Below, piece by piece: positions 43,743 through 52,248 of a stretch of DNA of 58,559 bases (position 1 is the stretch's first letter; each line of letters begins with the position of its first letter). The notes below the pieces were generated by a model. That model saw only the letters and a list, made by a program, of their open reading frames with translations, did not search any database and was not told the DNA's origin. A program made the translations under genes and the position numbers. The DNA is taken from NCBI RefSeq assembly GCF_019396355.1, contig NZ_JAHKRK010000024.1, positions 1-58,559 of the forward strand, in the 5' to 3' direction. The stretch is from Pseudonocardia nigra (GTDB lineage: Bacteria > Actinomycetota > Actinomycetes > Mycobacteriales > Pseudonocardiaceae).

Positions 43743-45476
43743 TCAGCGCGCAGCGACCGCGGCCGCCGCGTTGACGATGCCCGCGCCGTAGTGGCCGTTG
43801 AACTCGGGCGTGCCCTCGCACGGCGCGTCGAACTCCGCGGGCAGGCCGACGTCGGTGTACGACACGACCGGGGCCGGGCAGGCCCGCTCGGTGGCCGCGG
43901 CGAGCAGGATCTCCTCGACCGCATCGGGCGGCATCGCCAGCGTGCCCGGACGCTCCGGGTCGGGCGTGCCGAACCGGCTCACCACGAGCGCGGCGACCCC
44001 GGTGACGTGCGGGGCGGCCATCGAGGTGCCCTGGAGGTAGGCGTAGTAGCCGCAGCCACCGGCGCCGCAGGCCCGCTGGATGCCCTTCTGCGCACCCTGC
44101 TGGGTGACCTCGCCCGCGGCGTCCACGTCGCCGGCGGCCTGCAGGACGTGCTGGGGGTACGTGGAGAGGATCAGGTTGCCGGGCGTGCCGAAGCTCGGGG
44201 TGCCCGCCCCGTCCCTCAGGTAGCCACCGGGGGCGGCCAGCGAGATCTGCTCCGTGCCGTAGTTGGAGTAGGCGGCCTTGATCCCCGACGGTCCGACGGC
44301 CGACACCCCGATCACGTGCGGCCCTTCCGCGGGCAGGGTGACGCAGGTGCGGTTGTCGGTCGGACGCTGGTACGCCGACTGCGACGGGTAGTTCGGGCTG
44401 GACGCGTCCGCGCGCGGCTTCCCCAGGTCCTCGTGGTTGTTGCCCAGCGACCCGACCAGGGTCACGCCGGCCTCGTGCGCGTACGTCAGCGCCCGGCGCA
44501 TCGCCTCGATCGTGGTGCGCTGCTCGATCCGGGCGGCCGGGGAGTCGGCGGGGTTGTCGAGGCAGTTGTACAGCCACGGGTCGACGTAGAACGACATGTT
44601 GATCACGTCGAGGCCGATGTCGGCACCGTAGGTGAGCGCGTCGACCACGGGCTGCAGGAACAGCAGGCCGCCGTCCTGCCCGGCCCGGATGTTCACCAGC
44701 GTGACGTTCGGCGCCACGCCCGAGAGGCCGAACCCGTTCGCGGCGGCGGCCACCGTGCCCGCCACGTGGGTGCCGTGCCCGGAGCCGTCGTGGCCCGCCG
44801 GGTCGACGCAGCCCTCGAACTCGCACGGCCCGTCGAGGACGACCCCGTTCGGATCGACCGGGATGTCGGTGACGAAGTTGCGCGAGAGCGCGAGGTCGAC
44901 GTTCGCGGCGAGGTCGGGGTGGCTCGCGTCGATGCCGCTGTCGAGGATGCCGACGTGCACGCCGCGGTCACCGGGCTCCGTGGCGCGAGCGGCGTCGGCC
45001 CCGATCATGGCCAGCCCCCACAGCTGCGCGTCGAGCGGGTCGAGACCGGCCGGACCCTGCGCGGCGTGGCCCGGGGCCGCGGAGGACCCCTGCCCGACGG
45101 CGGCGGCCGTGCGTCCCACCGGCCGGGCTGTCGCCGCCCCGAACACGGCCTCGGACGCGGCCACCGCCTCGATGAACCCGCTCTGCGGGCCCTCGACCAC
45201 GAGCGCCTCGATCGCGGCGTTCTCCCGCAGCACCCGTCCACCCGCCGCGGTGACGGCGGCCTCGGCCGCGGCGCGGTCGGCATCCTCGGCGAGCAGCACC
45301 GTGTAGTGCGTGGGGAGCGCGGCCGGCGCCGCGGGCGCGGGCTGCTCGACCGTCGTCCGCGCCGAGGCGAACCGGGCCTCCACCGGCCCGGCCGCACCGG
45401 GCTGGGCGACCGCCGCCACCGCCACCGCGGCCACCACGGCAGCGGCCGCCAGGGCCAGGGCGCGCGGGCTCTTCAT
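43743..45476 (-). CDS. Secreted S8 (subtilisin-like) serine protease
   Basis: 577 residues. Signal peptide about 1-25 (LALAAAAVVAAVAVAAVAQPG), propeptide-like I9 domain about 57-135 (YTVLLAEDADRAAAEAAV), then the catalytic domain: Asp179 in GILDSGIDASHPDL, His233 in GSGHGTHVAGTV, oxyanion Asn in GSLGNNHEDLG, and Ser near 485 in GTSMAAPHVTGVAALV. Paired Cys occur in insertions (CEFEGC, CGAGGC), as expected of an extracellular enzyme. No C-terminal anchor, so probably released. Convergent with the MHS transporter (16-base gap) and divergent from the polymerase gene. Confidence 0.93.
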   Translation of the reverse strand: MKSPRALALAAAAVVAAVAVAAVAQPGAAGPVEARFASARTTVEQPAPAAPAALPTHYTVLLAEDADRAAAEAAVTAAGGRVLRENAAIEALVVEGPQSGFIEAVAASEAVFGAATARPVGRTAAAVGQGSSAAPGHAAQGPAGLDPLDAQLWGLAMIGADAARATEPGDRGVHVGILDSGIDASHPDLAANVDLALSRNFVTDIPVDPNGVVLDGPCEFEGCVDPAGHDGSGHGTHVAGTVAAAANGFGLSGVAPNVTLVNIRAGQDGGLLFLQPVVDALTYGADIGLDVINMSFYVDPWLYNCLDNPADSPAARIEQRTTIEAMRRALTYAHEAGVTLVGSLGNNHEDLGKPRADASSPNYPSQSAYQRPTDNRTCVTLPAEGPHVIGVSAVGPSGIKAAYSNYGTEQISLAAPGGYLRDGAGTPSFGTPGNLILSTYPQHVLQAAGDVDAAGEVTQQGAQKGIQRACGAGGCGYYAYLQGTSMAAPHVTGVAALVVSRFGTPDPERPGTLAMPPDAVEEILLAAATERACPAPVVSYTDVGLPAEFDAPCEGTPEFNGHYGAGIVNAAAAVAAR

Positions 45477-45547
45477 CCGACCTCCCGACGATCACCCGGG
45501 GCCGAGTGACTACCGTTACCTTAGGGGCTGGAGGGCACACTGATCGT

Positions 45548-46576
45548 GTGGCGTACTGGGTGCTGCACGTCGACCTCGACCAGTTCCTCGCCGCGGTCGA
45601 GATCCTGCGCCGCCCCGAGCTCGCCGGGCGGCCCGTCGTCGTCGGGGGCAAGGGCGACCCGACGCAGCGGGGCGTGGTCGCCACGGCGTCCTACGCGGCC
45701 CGCGAGCACGGCGTCCGGTCCGGGATGCCGCTGCGCACCGCCGCCAAGCGCTGCCCGGACGCCGTGTTCCTCCCGGCCGACAACACCCACTACGAGGCCG
45801 TCTCCGAGGAGGTGATGGCCACCCTCCGCGGGTTCCCCGACCTCGTCGTCGAGGTGATGGGCTGGGACGAGGCGTTCGTCGGCGCCGAGACCGACGACCC
45901 CGAGGCACTCGCGCGCGAGGTCCAGGCCGCGGTGCTGGCGGCGACCCGGCTGTCCTGCTCGGTCGGGATCGGGGACAACCTGCTGCGCGCAAAGATCGCC
46001 ACGGAGTTCGGCAAGCCCGCCGGGATGTTCCGGCTGACCGCCGCCGACTGGGACGAGGTGATGGGCGACCGGCCCACCCGGGCACTGTGGGGCATCGGCG
46101 CCAAGACCGCGGCGAAGCTCACCGACCGCGGCCTCACCACCGTGCGCGAGCTGGCCGCCGCCGACCCCGCGTGGCTCGCCGCGGAGCTGGGACCCGTGCT
46201 GGGTCCCTGGTACGTGCAGCTCGGCCGCGGGATCGGCCGCGAACGGGTGGAGGGGACACCGTGGGTGCCGCGGTCGCGGAGCCACGAGACGACGTTCCAG
46301 GAGAACCTCACCGAATGGGACGCGGTCCGCACCGAGGTCGCCGCGCTGGCCCGCCGCGTCGCAGGCGACATCGCCACCGAGGACCGGCCCGCGGCGCGGG
46401 TGGCGGTGAAGGTGCGGTTCGCCCCGTTCTCCACGTACACCCGCAGCGCCACCCTCGACGCCCCGACGACCGACCCCGACCGCCTCGCCGCCGCCGCGCT
46501 GGACGTCCTGGACCTGTTCACCTCCCGCCGCCCGGTGCGCCTGCTCGGGGTGCGGGCGGAGTTCGCCCGTGAGTGA
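45548..46576 (+). CDS. dinB: Y-family DNA polymerase (DinB/Pol IV-like)
   Basis: 342 residues from GTG 45548. The catalytic palm has VLHVDLDQFLAAVE (first metal Asp pair) and GWDEAFVGAE (second acidic pair); the usual Ser of the SxDE motif is Gly here. ASYAAREHGVRSGMP is the finger region, SVGIGDNLLRAKIATEFGKP the palm end, and the little-finger domain runs to the end. A typical clamp-binding QxxLF-like tail is absent: it ends RLLGVRAEFARE, as in clamp-independent DinB2-type enzymes. It bypasses lesions with low fidelity. Single-gene unit. Confidence 0.88.
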   Translation: MAYWVLHVDLDQFLAAVEILRRPELAGRPVVVGGKGDPTQRGVVATASYAAREHGVRSGMPLRTAAKRCPDAVFLPADNTHYEAVSEEVMATLRGFPDLVVEVMGWDEAFVGAETDDPEALAREVQAAVLAATRLSCSVGIGDNLLRAKIATEFGKPAGMFRLTAADWDEVMGDRPTRALWGIGAKTAAKLTDRGLTTVRELAAADPAWLAAELGPVLGPWYVQLGRGIGRERVEGTPWVPRSRSHETTFQENLTEWDAVRTEVAALARRVAGDIATEDRPAARVAVKVRFAPFSTYTRSATLDAPTTDPDRLAAAALDVLDLFTSRRPVRLLGVRAEFARE

Positions 46577-46587
46577 TCGCGATGCGA

Positions 46588-46623
46588 GCAGCATCACGCA
46601 GGTCCCGCCCTGGGTGATGTTGC
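46588..46623. terminator. Imperfect hairpin between convergent polymerase and DUF559 genes
   Basis: Arms 46588-46602 and 46609-46623 pair over 15 positions with one G-U and one mismatch around loop TCCCGC; it sits 11 bases after the polymerase stop and 18 bases before the DUF559 stop. Confidence 0.65.
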
Positions 46624-46641
46624 GCGACGGGTGATCACCGG

Positions 46642-47493
46642 TCAGCTGCGGCGGCGCTGCAGCTCGGCCCGGGTACGCGCCACGATCAATTGCGGCCGGT
46701 GCAGGACGGTTCCGGCACGGAAGCGGATGACCTTCCACCCGGCGGCGGTCAGCAGCGCCTCCCGCTCCAGGTCGTACAGCGCCTGCCCCGGATCGAGGTG
46801 GTGTCGGCCGTCGTACTCGACGGCGAGCATCACCGCCGGATAGGCCAGGTCCAGCCGGAACTCCCGGCCGCCTGTGGCCACGGGATGCTGCACGCACGGT
46901 GGCATCCCGGCCAGCACGAGCGCGACCCGGATCCGCGTCTCCATCGGTGACGCGGCGCGCGGATCCGCCAGCCGGAGCACCGCTTCCAGCCGGCCACATC
47001 CCCAGGCACCGAGGTGAACGCTGCGCAGGGCGCGAAGGTCGGCCGGGATGAACGGATGCCGGCGGGCCAGCGCGTCCACGGCCACGACGCCCTCGGTGAG
47101 CGACAGCCACCGGGCCAGGTCGAACGCCGTGCGGGCGGGCGAGGTGACCGGAACGCCGTCGACGTGCACCACGTCGTCGGAGGGCACCCGGCCCCGGTGC
47201 ACGAGGAGATCGGGCACCGCCCGCCGGAACGCCGGCACCGTCACCTCCGCCGGGGCATCCTTCGGCCCGCAGGACGCGTTCAGCAGCTCGGCCGCCGAGT
47301 AGCCCGACAGGACACCGTCCGGCTCGACGAGCACCGCCGCCGCGCGCGACAGCAGCGCCAGGTCGACCACCAGGCCCGCCGGTACGTAGACGTCCGGGTA
47401 GATCCTGCGGAACCGCGGACCGGCGAGCACGCCGCGGGTGAGCGCGCCGGCGGCCAGTGCCGTCGAGCCGCGGAACGGGCCGGTGAGATCCAT
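46642..47493 (-). CDS. DUF559/AbiEi-like protein with Vsr-type nuclease fold
   Basis: 283 residues. The N-terminal part (GVLAGPRFRRIYPDVYVPAG, about 20-40, and VLSGYSAAELL) looks like the winged-helix of AbiEi-type antitoxins; the C-terminal third is DUF559, a PD-(D/E)xK-like domain with SPMETRIRVALVLAGMP, FRLDLAYPAVMLAVEYDGRHH and the final helix EREALLTAAGWKVIRF. The acidic residues and Lys expected for metal-dependent nuclease activity are present in part. Such genes are abundant in actinomycetes and are thought to be defence- or mobile-element related. A vapBC remnant adjoins it. Confidence 0.8.
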   Translation of the reverse strand: MDLTGPFRGSTALAAGALTRGVLAGPRFRRIYPDVYVPAGLVVDLALLSRAAAVLVEPDGVLSGYSAAELLNASCGPKDAPAEVTVPAFRRAVPDLLVHRGRVPSDDVVHVDGVPVTSPARTAFDLARWLSLTEGVVAVDALARRHPFIPADLRALRSVHLGAWGCGRLEAVLRLADPRAASPMETRIRVALVLAGMPPCVQHPVATGGREFRLDLAYPAVMLAVEYDGRHHLDPGQALYDLEREALLTAAGWKVIRFRAGTVLHRPQLIVARTRAELQRRRS

Positions 47494-47528
47494 GGCACTG
47501 CTGACGGCGCCGGACCCGTCGCGGTTCC

Positions 47529-47738
47529 GTGAACGCCGAAGATCGCCGTCCCCGCATCACCACGCAGACCCGACCCTGCGTATCGATGCGGCGGAGGCGA
47601 TCAGCCGGTGGTGCCAGCGGTGTGCCCGGTCAACGAGCCGCGCGTCGCCTGCCACGGTCACTCGGGCGCGGGGCGAGCAGACGGTCGGATCTGTCGGAGC
47701 GCGTCGACGAGGTCCTCGCCGAAGGCTTCGGCCGGTAG
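47529..47738 (+). pseudogene. VapB-type antitoxin remnant
   Basis: Only the end of the frame (SDLSERVDEVLAEGFGR, stop at 47738) resembles an antitoxin; the rest is low-complexity Arg/Ser. It ends six bases before the truncated VapC. The DNA-binding N-terminal half is not recognisable, so it was probably lost. Confidence 0.42.
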
Positions 47739-48929
47739 CGCCAGGTGATCATCGTCGATACCAACGTGCTCGTCGCCCTCGCGACGCTGAACCGCCGAGA
47801 CTTCGACAACCTCCGGCCTCAGCACGTGCCCGCGCTCGCGATCGTCCCGGATCAGCGAGCCGCAGAACGGTCCCTGTTCCGATCCACTGATGACAGCTGC
47901 GGGGCTTGTCGCGGACGGGCCGGCGTCGCGCACATGGTGCCGCGCCCACTCCGCCAGCTCCGCCCACCCGGCCGCCTCGGTGGTGGCCTCGGCGGTCCGC
48001 AGCACGAACCGCTCCCCCACCTGCTCCACCTCCGCGTCGGCCGGCTCGCCATCGCCCACGACCGCCCAGCCGGCCCGGGTCAGCGCCCGCCCCAGCAGCG
48101 CGGCCGCCGGTTCCGGCGCGCGCACCCGGACGGTGGCCGCCCGGCCGGCTCCGCGCAGCACGAACGTCCCCGACACCGGGTCGAACGCGAGCGCGGGCGT
48201 GTCGAACACCTCCGCCACGGCGCCGTCGCCCACGAGCTGCTCGGGTGGGCCCGCCCGGAGCCGCCCGTCGCGGTCGAGCAGCCACACGTGGTCGGCCAGG
48301 CGCAGCGCCAGCTCCAGGTCGTGGGTGGACACGACGACGCAGAGCCCGCGCTCATCGGCCAGCCGGCGCAGCAGCCCGAGCAGCGCGACCCGCGCGGACA
48401 CGTCGAGGAACGCGCTCGGCTCGTCGAGCAGCAGCACCGACGGCTCCTGCGCCAGGGCGCGGGCCGTGAGCACCCGCTGCCGCTCACCATCGGACAGTTC
48501 CGCGACCCGCCGCTGCGCGAGGTGCCCGGCCCCCACCGCGGCGATCGCGGCGTCCACCGCCGCGTGGTCGGCCGGGCCCAGCATCCCGCCGGCCCCGGTG
48601 TGCGGGTGCCGCCCCAGCGCGACGAGCTCCCGCGCCGACAGCAGTCCCACCTCCACGCGCTCGGTGAGCACCACCGCCAGCCGACGGGCGCGCCGCGGGG
48701 CCGGCAGCGCGAGCAGGTCCTCCCCGTCGAGGCGGACCGCGCCGCCCAGCGGCGGCTGCAGCCCGGCGAGCGTGCGCAGCAACGTCGACTTCCCGGCGCC
48801 GTTCGGGCCGACGAGCGCCGTCAGCTCGCCGCGCCGGGCCACCGCGTCGAGGCCGGTGAGCACGGCACGCGAGCGCCGCCGCCCCGCCCAGTAGCCGACG
48901 CCGAGCCCGTGCAGGGCGAGGCCCCTCAT
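47658..48929 (-). CDS. btuD: Cobalamin ABC transporter ATP-binding protein
   Basis: 423 residues. ATP-binding cassette with Walker A GPNGAGKSTLLRTLAG (about 42-57), signature LSDGERQRVLTARAL, Walker B VLLLDEPSAFLD and the H-loop STHDLELAL. The normal BtuD/FecE core ends near residue 260; a C-terminal domain (about 270-350) follows, as in some actinobacterial homologues. The last 70 or so residues (RDDRERGHVLRPEV and on) are antisense to the vapC remnant, so the original stop may have been lost when that remnant arrived. It powers vitamin B12 import with the BtuC and BtuF genes upstream; the riboswitch upstream of btuF supports cobalamin as substrate. ATGA overlap with btuC. Confidence 0.88.
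   Translation of the reverse strand: MRGLALHGLGVGYWAGRRRSRAVLTGLDAVARRGELTALVGPNGAGKSTLLRTLAGLQPPLGGAVRLDGEDLLALPAPRRARRLAVVLTERVEVGLLSARELVALGRHPHTGAGGMLGPADHAAVDAAIAAVGAGHLAQRRVAELSDGERQRVLTARALAQEPSVLLLDEPSAFLDVSARVALLGLLRRLADERGLCVVVSTHDLELALRLADHVWLLDRDGRLRAGPPEQLVGDGAVAEVFDTPALAFDPVSGTFVLRGAGRAATVRVRAPEPAAALLGRALTRAGWAVVGDGEPADAEVEQVGERFVLRTAEATTEAAGWAELAEWARHHVRDAGPSATSPAAVISGSEQGPFCGSLIRDDRERGHVLRPEVVEVSAVQRREGDEHVGIDDDHLALPAEAFGEDLVDALRQIRPSARPAPE
47745..47852 (+). pseudogene. VapC toxin with a large internal deletion
   Basis: A GTG at 47745 starts VIIVDTNVLVAL, the PIN N-terminus with the first catalytic Asp, and it is joined directly to ATLNRRDFDNLRPQHVPALAI, the C-terminal block that normally lies about 100 residues later. 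The middle, with the remaining acidic active-site residues, is missing, and no stop follows in frame. It is therefore a remnant inside the tail of the convergent btuD gene. Confidence 0.75.
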
Positions 48930-49975
48930 GCCACCGCTCCCGCCGCCAGCCGTCTGCTGTGCAGCAGCACGCCGATCACCACCGGCGCCCCGACGAGCGA
49001 CGTCACCACGTTCAGCGGGATCACCGCCTCGGTGCCCGGCGGATGGCTCGCGATCGCGCACGCGAGCGCGGCCGCCGCGCCCACCAGCGCCGTGGCGGGC
49101 AGCAGCACCCGGTGGTCGGCCGTTCCCACCAGCAACCGGGCCAGGTGCGGCACCGCGATCCCGAGGAACGCGATCGGCCCGCAGAACGCCGTGATCCCAC
49201 CCGCGAGCACCGCGGCCGCGAGCAGCACCACGGTCCGGACGCGGCGGGTGTCCACGCCCATGCTGCGGGCGTAGCCGTCGCCGAGCAGCAGCGCGTTGAG
49301 CGGTTTGACCAGCAGCCCGGCGAGCGCGAGCCCGGCGCCGACGGTGGGGCCGAGAACCGCCAGGTCGGGCAGCGCGGTGGCGTCGAAGCTGCCCAGGCCC
49401 CAGACGAAGAACTGCTGTGCGATCCGCGGGTCGGTCCAGACCAGCACGAGGCTGACGACGGCCGTGGTCGCCGCCCCCACCATCACCCCGACGATCAGCA
49501 GCGTCACCGCCGACCGCACCCACCGCGACAGCAGCACCACCAACGCGAGCACCGCGGCGGCGCCCACCGCCGCCGCGCCGACGGCCCCCATGCGGCCCAG
49601 CCCGACCAGTCCGGCCCCGAACGCCGCCCCGGACGCGGCGCCGGCGGAGGTCGCGAGGAACAGGGCGACCCCGAGACTCGCGCCGGAGCTGACGCCGAGC
49701 ACGTACGGGTCGGCCAGCGGGTTGCGGAACAGCGTCTGGACGAGCAGGCCCGCCACCCCCAGCCCGGCGCCGGCGAGCACCGCGGTCAGCGCCCGCGGCA
49801 CCCGGACGGATCCGACCACGACCGACCACCGCGGGTCCGCCGGGTCGGCGCCCACCAGCACGCGGACGGTGTCGGCGAGCGGCACGCGCACCGGGCCGAG
49901 CGCCACGGCGAGCACGAACCCGGCGGCGACGACCACCGCCAGCGCGGGGAGCAGCCAGGGTCGCGCGCCCGTCAC
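48926..49975 (-). CDS. btuC: Cobalamin ABC transporter permease (FecCD/BtuC family)
   Basis: 349 residues with about ten membrane segments. Family motifs: RVPRALTAVLAGAGLGVAGLLVQTLFRNPLADPYVLGVSSGA, WGLGSFDATALPD, LLVKPLNALLLGDGYARSMGV and GPIAFLGIAVPHLARLLVGTADHR. It forms the channel of the B12 importer with BtuD. GTG 49975 overlaps the btuF stop and its own stop overlaps btuD, so all three are translationally coupled and lie downstream of the cobalamin riboswitch. Confidence 0.92.
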   Translation of the reverse strand: MTGARPWLLPALAVVVAAGFVLAVALGPVRVPLADTVRVLVGADPADPRWSVVVGSVRVPRALTAVLAGAGLGVAGLLVQTLFRNPLADPYVLGVSSGASLGVALFLATSAGAASGAAFGAGLVGLGRMGAVGAAAVGAAAVLALVVLLSRWVRSAVTLLIVGVMVGAATTAVVSLVLVWTDPRIAQQFFVWGLGSFDATALPDLAVLGPTVGAGLALAGLLVKPLNALLLGDGYARSMGVDTRRVRTVVLLAAAVLAGGITAFCGPIAFLGIAVPHLARLLVGTADHRVLLPATALVGAAAALACAIASHPPGTEAVIPLNVVTSLVGAPVVIGVLLHSRRLAAGAVA

Positions 49976-51165
49976 CGGACCTCGCGGTAGTTGGTGAACC
50001 GGTGGCCGGGCAGCACGTCGGGGTGCAGCACCGCCACGAGGTCGGCGAGCACCTCCTCGGGGTGCGCCACCCCGCGCTCGTAGATCGGGACGCCCCCGGT
50101 CCCGCTCGTCCCCCGGTCGCGGTTCCACACCTGTCCGGACTGCACCGCGGCCAGCTCCGCATAGCGCGGGTCGGCGGCGAGGACGTCGGCGCGGGTGGGC
50201 CAGGGGCCGTCGGCCAGCCAGACGGGCGCGTCGCCGTCGGTGGCGAAGACGGTCTCGAAGTTCTTTTCGACGTCGTCGGTGCCGCCGCTGCCTGCCTCCG
50301 ACCAGGTGCCGCCCGCGTCGCGGATGAGGATCCCGGCCGTGCTCGCACCGGCGGGCACGACCCAGGTGCCGCCGTAGAGCTGACCGGCGAGCACCGGGGT
50401 CGGCGCGACGCCGGCCACCCGCGCCGCCAGCTCGGTGTAGCGCCGCTCGACCTCGTCGAACACCTGGTTCGCCTCGGCCTCCCGGCCGGTGAGCGCGCCC
50501 ATGACCTTGACCCACTCGGCCTGGGCGAGCGGGCCGCGCTCGAGGAACTCGGCCCAGCCGATCACCGGGATCCCGGCGCCGCGCAGCGTCGCGTACGCGG
50601 GGTTGTCGATGCCCTGGCCGAGCAGCACGTCGGGCCCGGCGGCGAGCACGGCCTCGGTGGCGAGCTGCCCGTTCTCGGCGAAGCCCGCGACCTCGCCCGC
50701 GTCGATCCGCTCGCGCACCTCGGGTCCGGAGACGAGGTCGGGAGCTCCGACGCCGGTGAGCGCGTCGACGGCGCCGATGTCGGCGAGCATCGCCAGTTGG
50801 GTGGTCGACTCCGCGTAGACGCTCTCCACCGGAGTGTTGATCACCGGCGCGCCGGCCAGCTCGGCGGGCAGGTCGGGGGCGGGGGTGCCGCACCCCACCA
50901 GGACGTAGGACTCGGGCGCGCCGCCCGGGTACGGCTGCGCGACGGTGAGCACCCGGTAGCCGGCCGCAGCGGTCAGGGTCACGTTGGTGGCGTGGCGGAG
51001 CTCGACGGGCGCGGGCACGTCGGGCGCGCTGCAGGCGGGCCCTGTGGAGGCATTCGGGGCGGCCGCATCGGGGGCGGCCGGGGCCGGGGCGGCACAGGCG
51101 GCCGACCCGAGCAGGACGGCGAGCGCCCCGGCGGCCAGTGCGGTGCGCAGGGTGGAACGGGTCAC
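49972..51165 (-). CDS. btuF: Cobalamin-binding lipoprotein
   Basis: 397 residues from a GTG with AGGAGAG nearby. Signal peptide with a lipobox LLGSAACAAP (Cys about 25), then a short Ala/Pro linker and a PBP type-III fold: NVTLTAAAGYRVLTVAQPYPG, ADIGAVDALTGVGAPDL, GPDVLLGQGIDNPAY, AEWVKVMGALTGREAEANQVFDEV (long spine helix), and TNYREVR end. It captures cobalamin or cobinamide at the membrane surface for BtuCD. Sequence alone could not separate it from siderophore binders; the upstream cobalamin riboswitch makes the assignment. Confidence 0.9.
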   Translation of the reverse strand: MTRSTLRTALAAGALAVLLGSAACAAPAPAAPDAAAPNASTGPACSAPDVPAPVELRHATNVTLTAAAGYRVLTVAQPYPGGAPESYVLVGCGTPAPDLPAELAGAPVINTPVESVYAESTTQLAMLADIGAVDALTGVGAPDLVSGPEVRERIDAGEVAGFAENGQLATEAVLAAGPDVLLGQGIDNPAYATLRGAGIPVIGWAEFLERGPLAQAEWVKVMGALTGREAEANQVFDEVERRYTELAARVAGVAPTPVLAGQLYGGTWVVPAGASTAGILIRDAGGTWSEAGSGGTDDVEKNFETVFATDGDAPVWLADGPWPTRADVLAADPRYAELAAVQSGQVWNRDRGTSGTGGVPIYERGVAHPEEVLADLVAVLHPDVLPGHRFTNYREVR

Positions 51166-51277
51166 GGCTCTCTCCTCGCGAGCGTGGCGGCGGGATCCCC
51201 GGTGACGCGGGGCGGCGCTCGGCGAGGTCCGCGATCGGCGGAGTTCGCCCGGGCCGCCCACGAGGCCACGACGATCC

Positions 51278-51298
51278 GCGCGCGCCGGCGGCGCGCGC
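51278..51298 (-). terminator. GC hairpin directly after the cobalamin aptamer
   Basis: A 9-bp perfect stem GCGCGCGCC / GGCGCGCGC with a three-base loop, immediately 3' of the riboswitch on the transcribed strand and 112 bases before the btuF start. It could be the terminator or anti-terminator arm of the expression platform. Confidence 0.5.
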
Positions 51299-51475
51299 AC
51301 CGGTGGCAGGTCTTCGGACTCGCGGGCACCGCCGGGCTCACGCCCGGCGACCTACCGGCCGTCGCTTCCCAGGTGCGGCGCACCCAGTGCGTCGTGACGG
51401 CTGTCGTTCCCGCTCACCGCTGCGGGGCAGTCCCGGATTTCCACCGGGTTCCCTCTTGCCTCGGGCCGCAGCAGC
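51299..51475 (-). ncRNA. Cobalamin riboswitch
   Basis: On the minus strand the 5' part holds AGAGGGAACCCGGTGGAAA, then ATCCGGGACTGCCCC and GCAGCGGTGA, and the 3' part GCGAGTCCGAAGACCTGCC, which together are the conserved core and box elements of AdoCbl/cobalamin riboswitches. The gap 51166-51501 is otherwise non-coding. The element lies between cobK and btuF, so it controls btuFCD, not cobFK. When cobalamin is high, the transporter is expected to be shut off. Confidence 0.93.
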
Positions 51476-51501
51476 GCGGCCCGAACCATCGGCCTCCGCA
51501 T

Positions 51502-52248
51502 TCAACCATCGGGGGTCCGCAGTGCCTCCAGGCGGCCGACGGCGTCGTCCACCGTGCCCACCACGGGCGCGTCGGGTTCGGGCGGGCGGTTCAGCAGGAC
51601 CACCGGCACGCCGAGCTCGCGGGCCGCCACGAGCTTCGCGGCGGTCATGTCGCCGCCGCTGTCGCGGGCGACCAGCACGTCGATCCGGTGCTCGCGCAGC
51701 AGCTCCCGCTCGGCGTCGGCGGTGAACGGGCCGCGGCCGAGCACGACGTGGTTCCTGCGGGGCAGCGGCGGCGCCGGTGGGTCGACCGCTCGCAGCAGGA
51801 ACCACATCCCGTCCAGGTCGGCGAACGCCGCGAGCTGCTGGCGCCCGATCGCGAGGAAGGCCCGCTCCCCCAGCGTGGGCAGCAGCGCCGCGGCGGCCGC
51901 CGCATCGGGGACGCGGTGCCAGCGGTCGCCGGGCCCCGCGGTCCAGCCGGGCCGGCGCAGCACGAGCAGCGGCACACCGACGGCCGCGCTGGCGGCCACG
52001 GCATGCGCCGTCATGCGGGCCGAGAAGGGGTGCGTGGCGTCGACGACCACGTCGGTGCGGTTGCTGCGCAGCCAACCGGTCAGCCCGTCGAGCCCGCCGA
52101 ACCCGCCGACCCGCACCGACCCGCACGGCAGCCACGGCACCGCGACCCGCCCGGCGAGGGAGGACGTCACCGCGAAGCCGGGACGCCCGTCGAGGACGGC
52201 GGCGAGCCTGCGGGCCTCGCCGGTGCCCCCGAGGATGAGGACGTTCAC
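51502..52248 (-). CDS. cobK: Precorrin-6A reductase
   Basis: 248 residues, full length for CobK. Landmarks: [18 protein letters not shown] (N-terminal nucleotide-binding loop), [33 protein letters not shown] (about 76-94), GRQQLAAF and [31 protein letters not shown]. It uses NADPH to reduce precorrin-6A in aerobic cobalamin synthesis. The GTG start overlaps the cobF stop by four bases, so the two enzymes that make and use precorrin-6A are produced together. The cobalamin riboswitch begins just after its stop. Confidence 0.92.
   Translation of the reverse strand: MNVLILGGTGEARRLAAVLDGRPGFAVTSSLAGRVAVPWLPCGSVRVGGFGGLDGLTGWLRSNRTDVVVDATHPFSARMTAHAVAASAAVGVPLLVLRRPGWTAGPGDRWHRVPDAAAAAALLPTLGERAFLAIGRQQLAAFADLDGMWFLLRAVDPPAPPLPRRNHVVLGRGPFTADAERELLREHRIDVLVARDSGGDMTAAKLVAARELGVPVVLLNRPPEPDAPVVGTVDDAVGRLEALRTPDG

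Noticed and set aside
46642..47852. Intact defence island
   Set aside because: Only one intact candidate gene (DUF559) is present; the neighbouring vapBC is broken and the polymerase and transporter genes are housekeeping-like.
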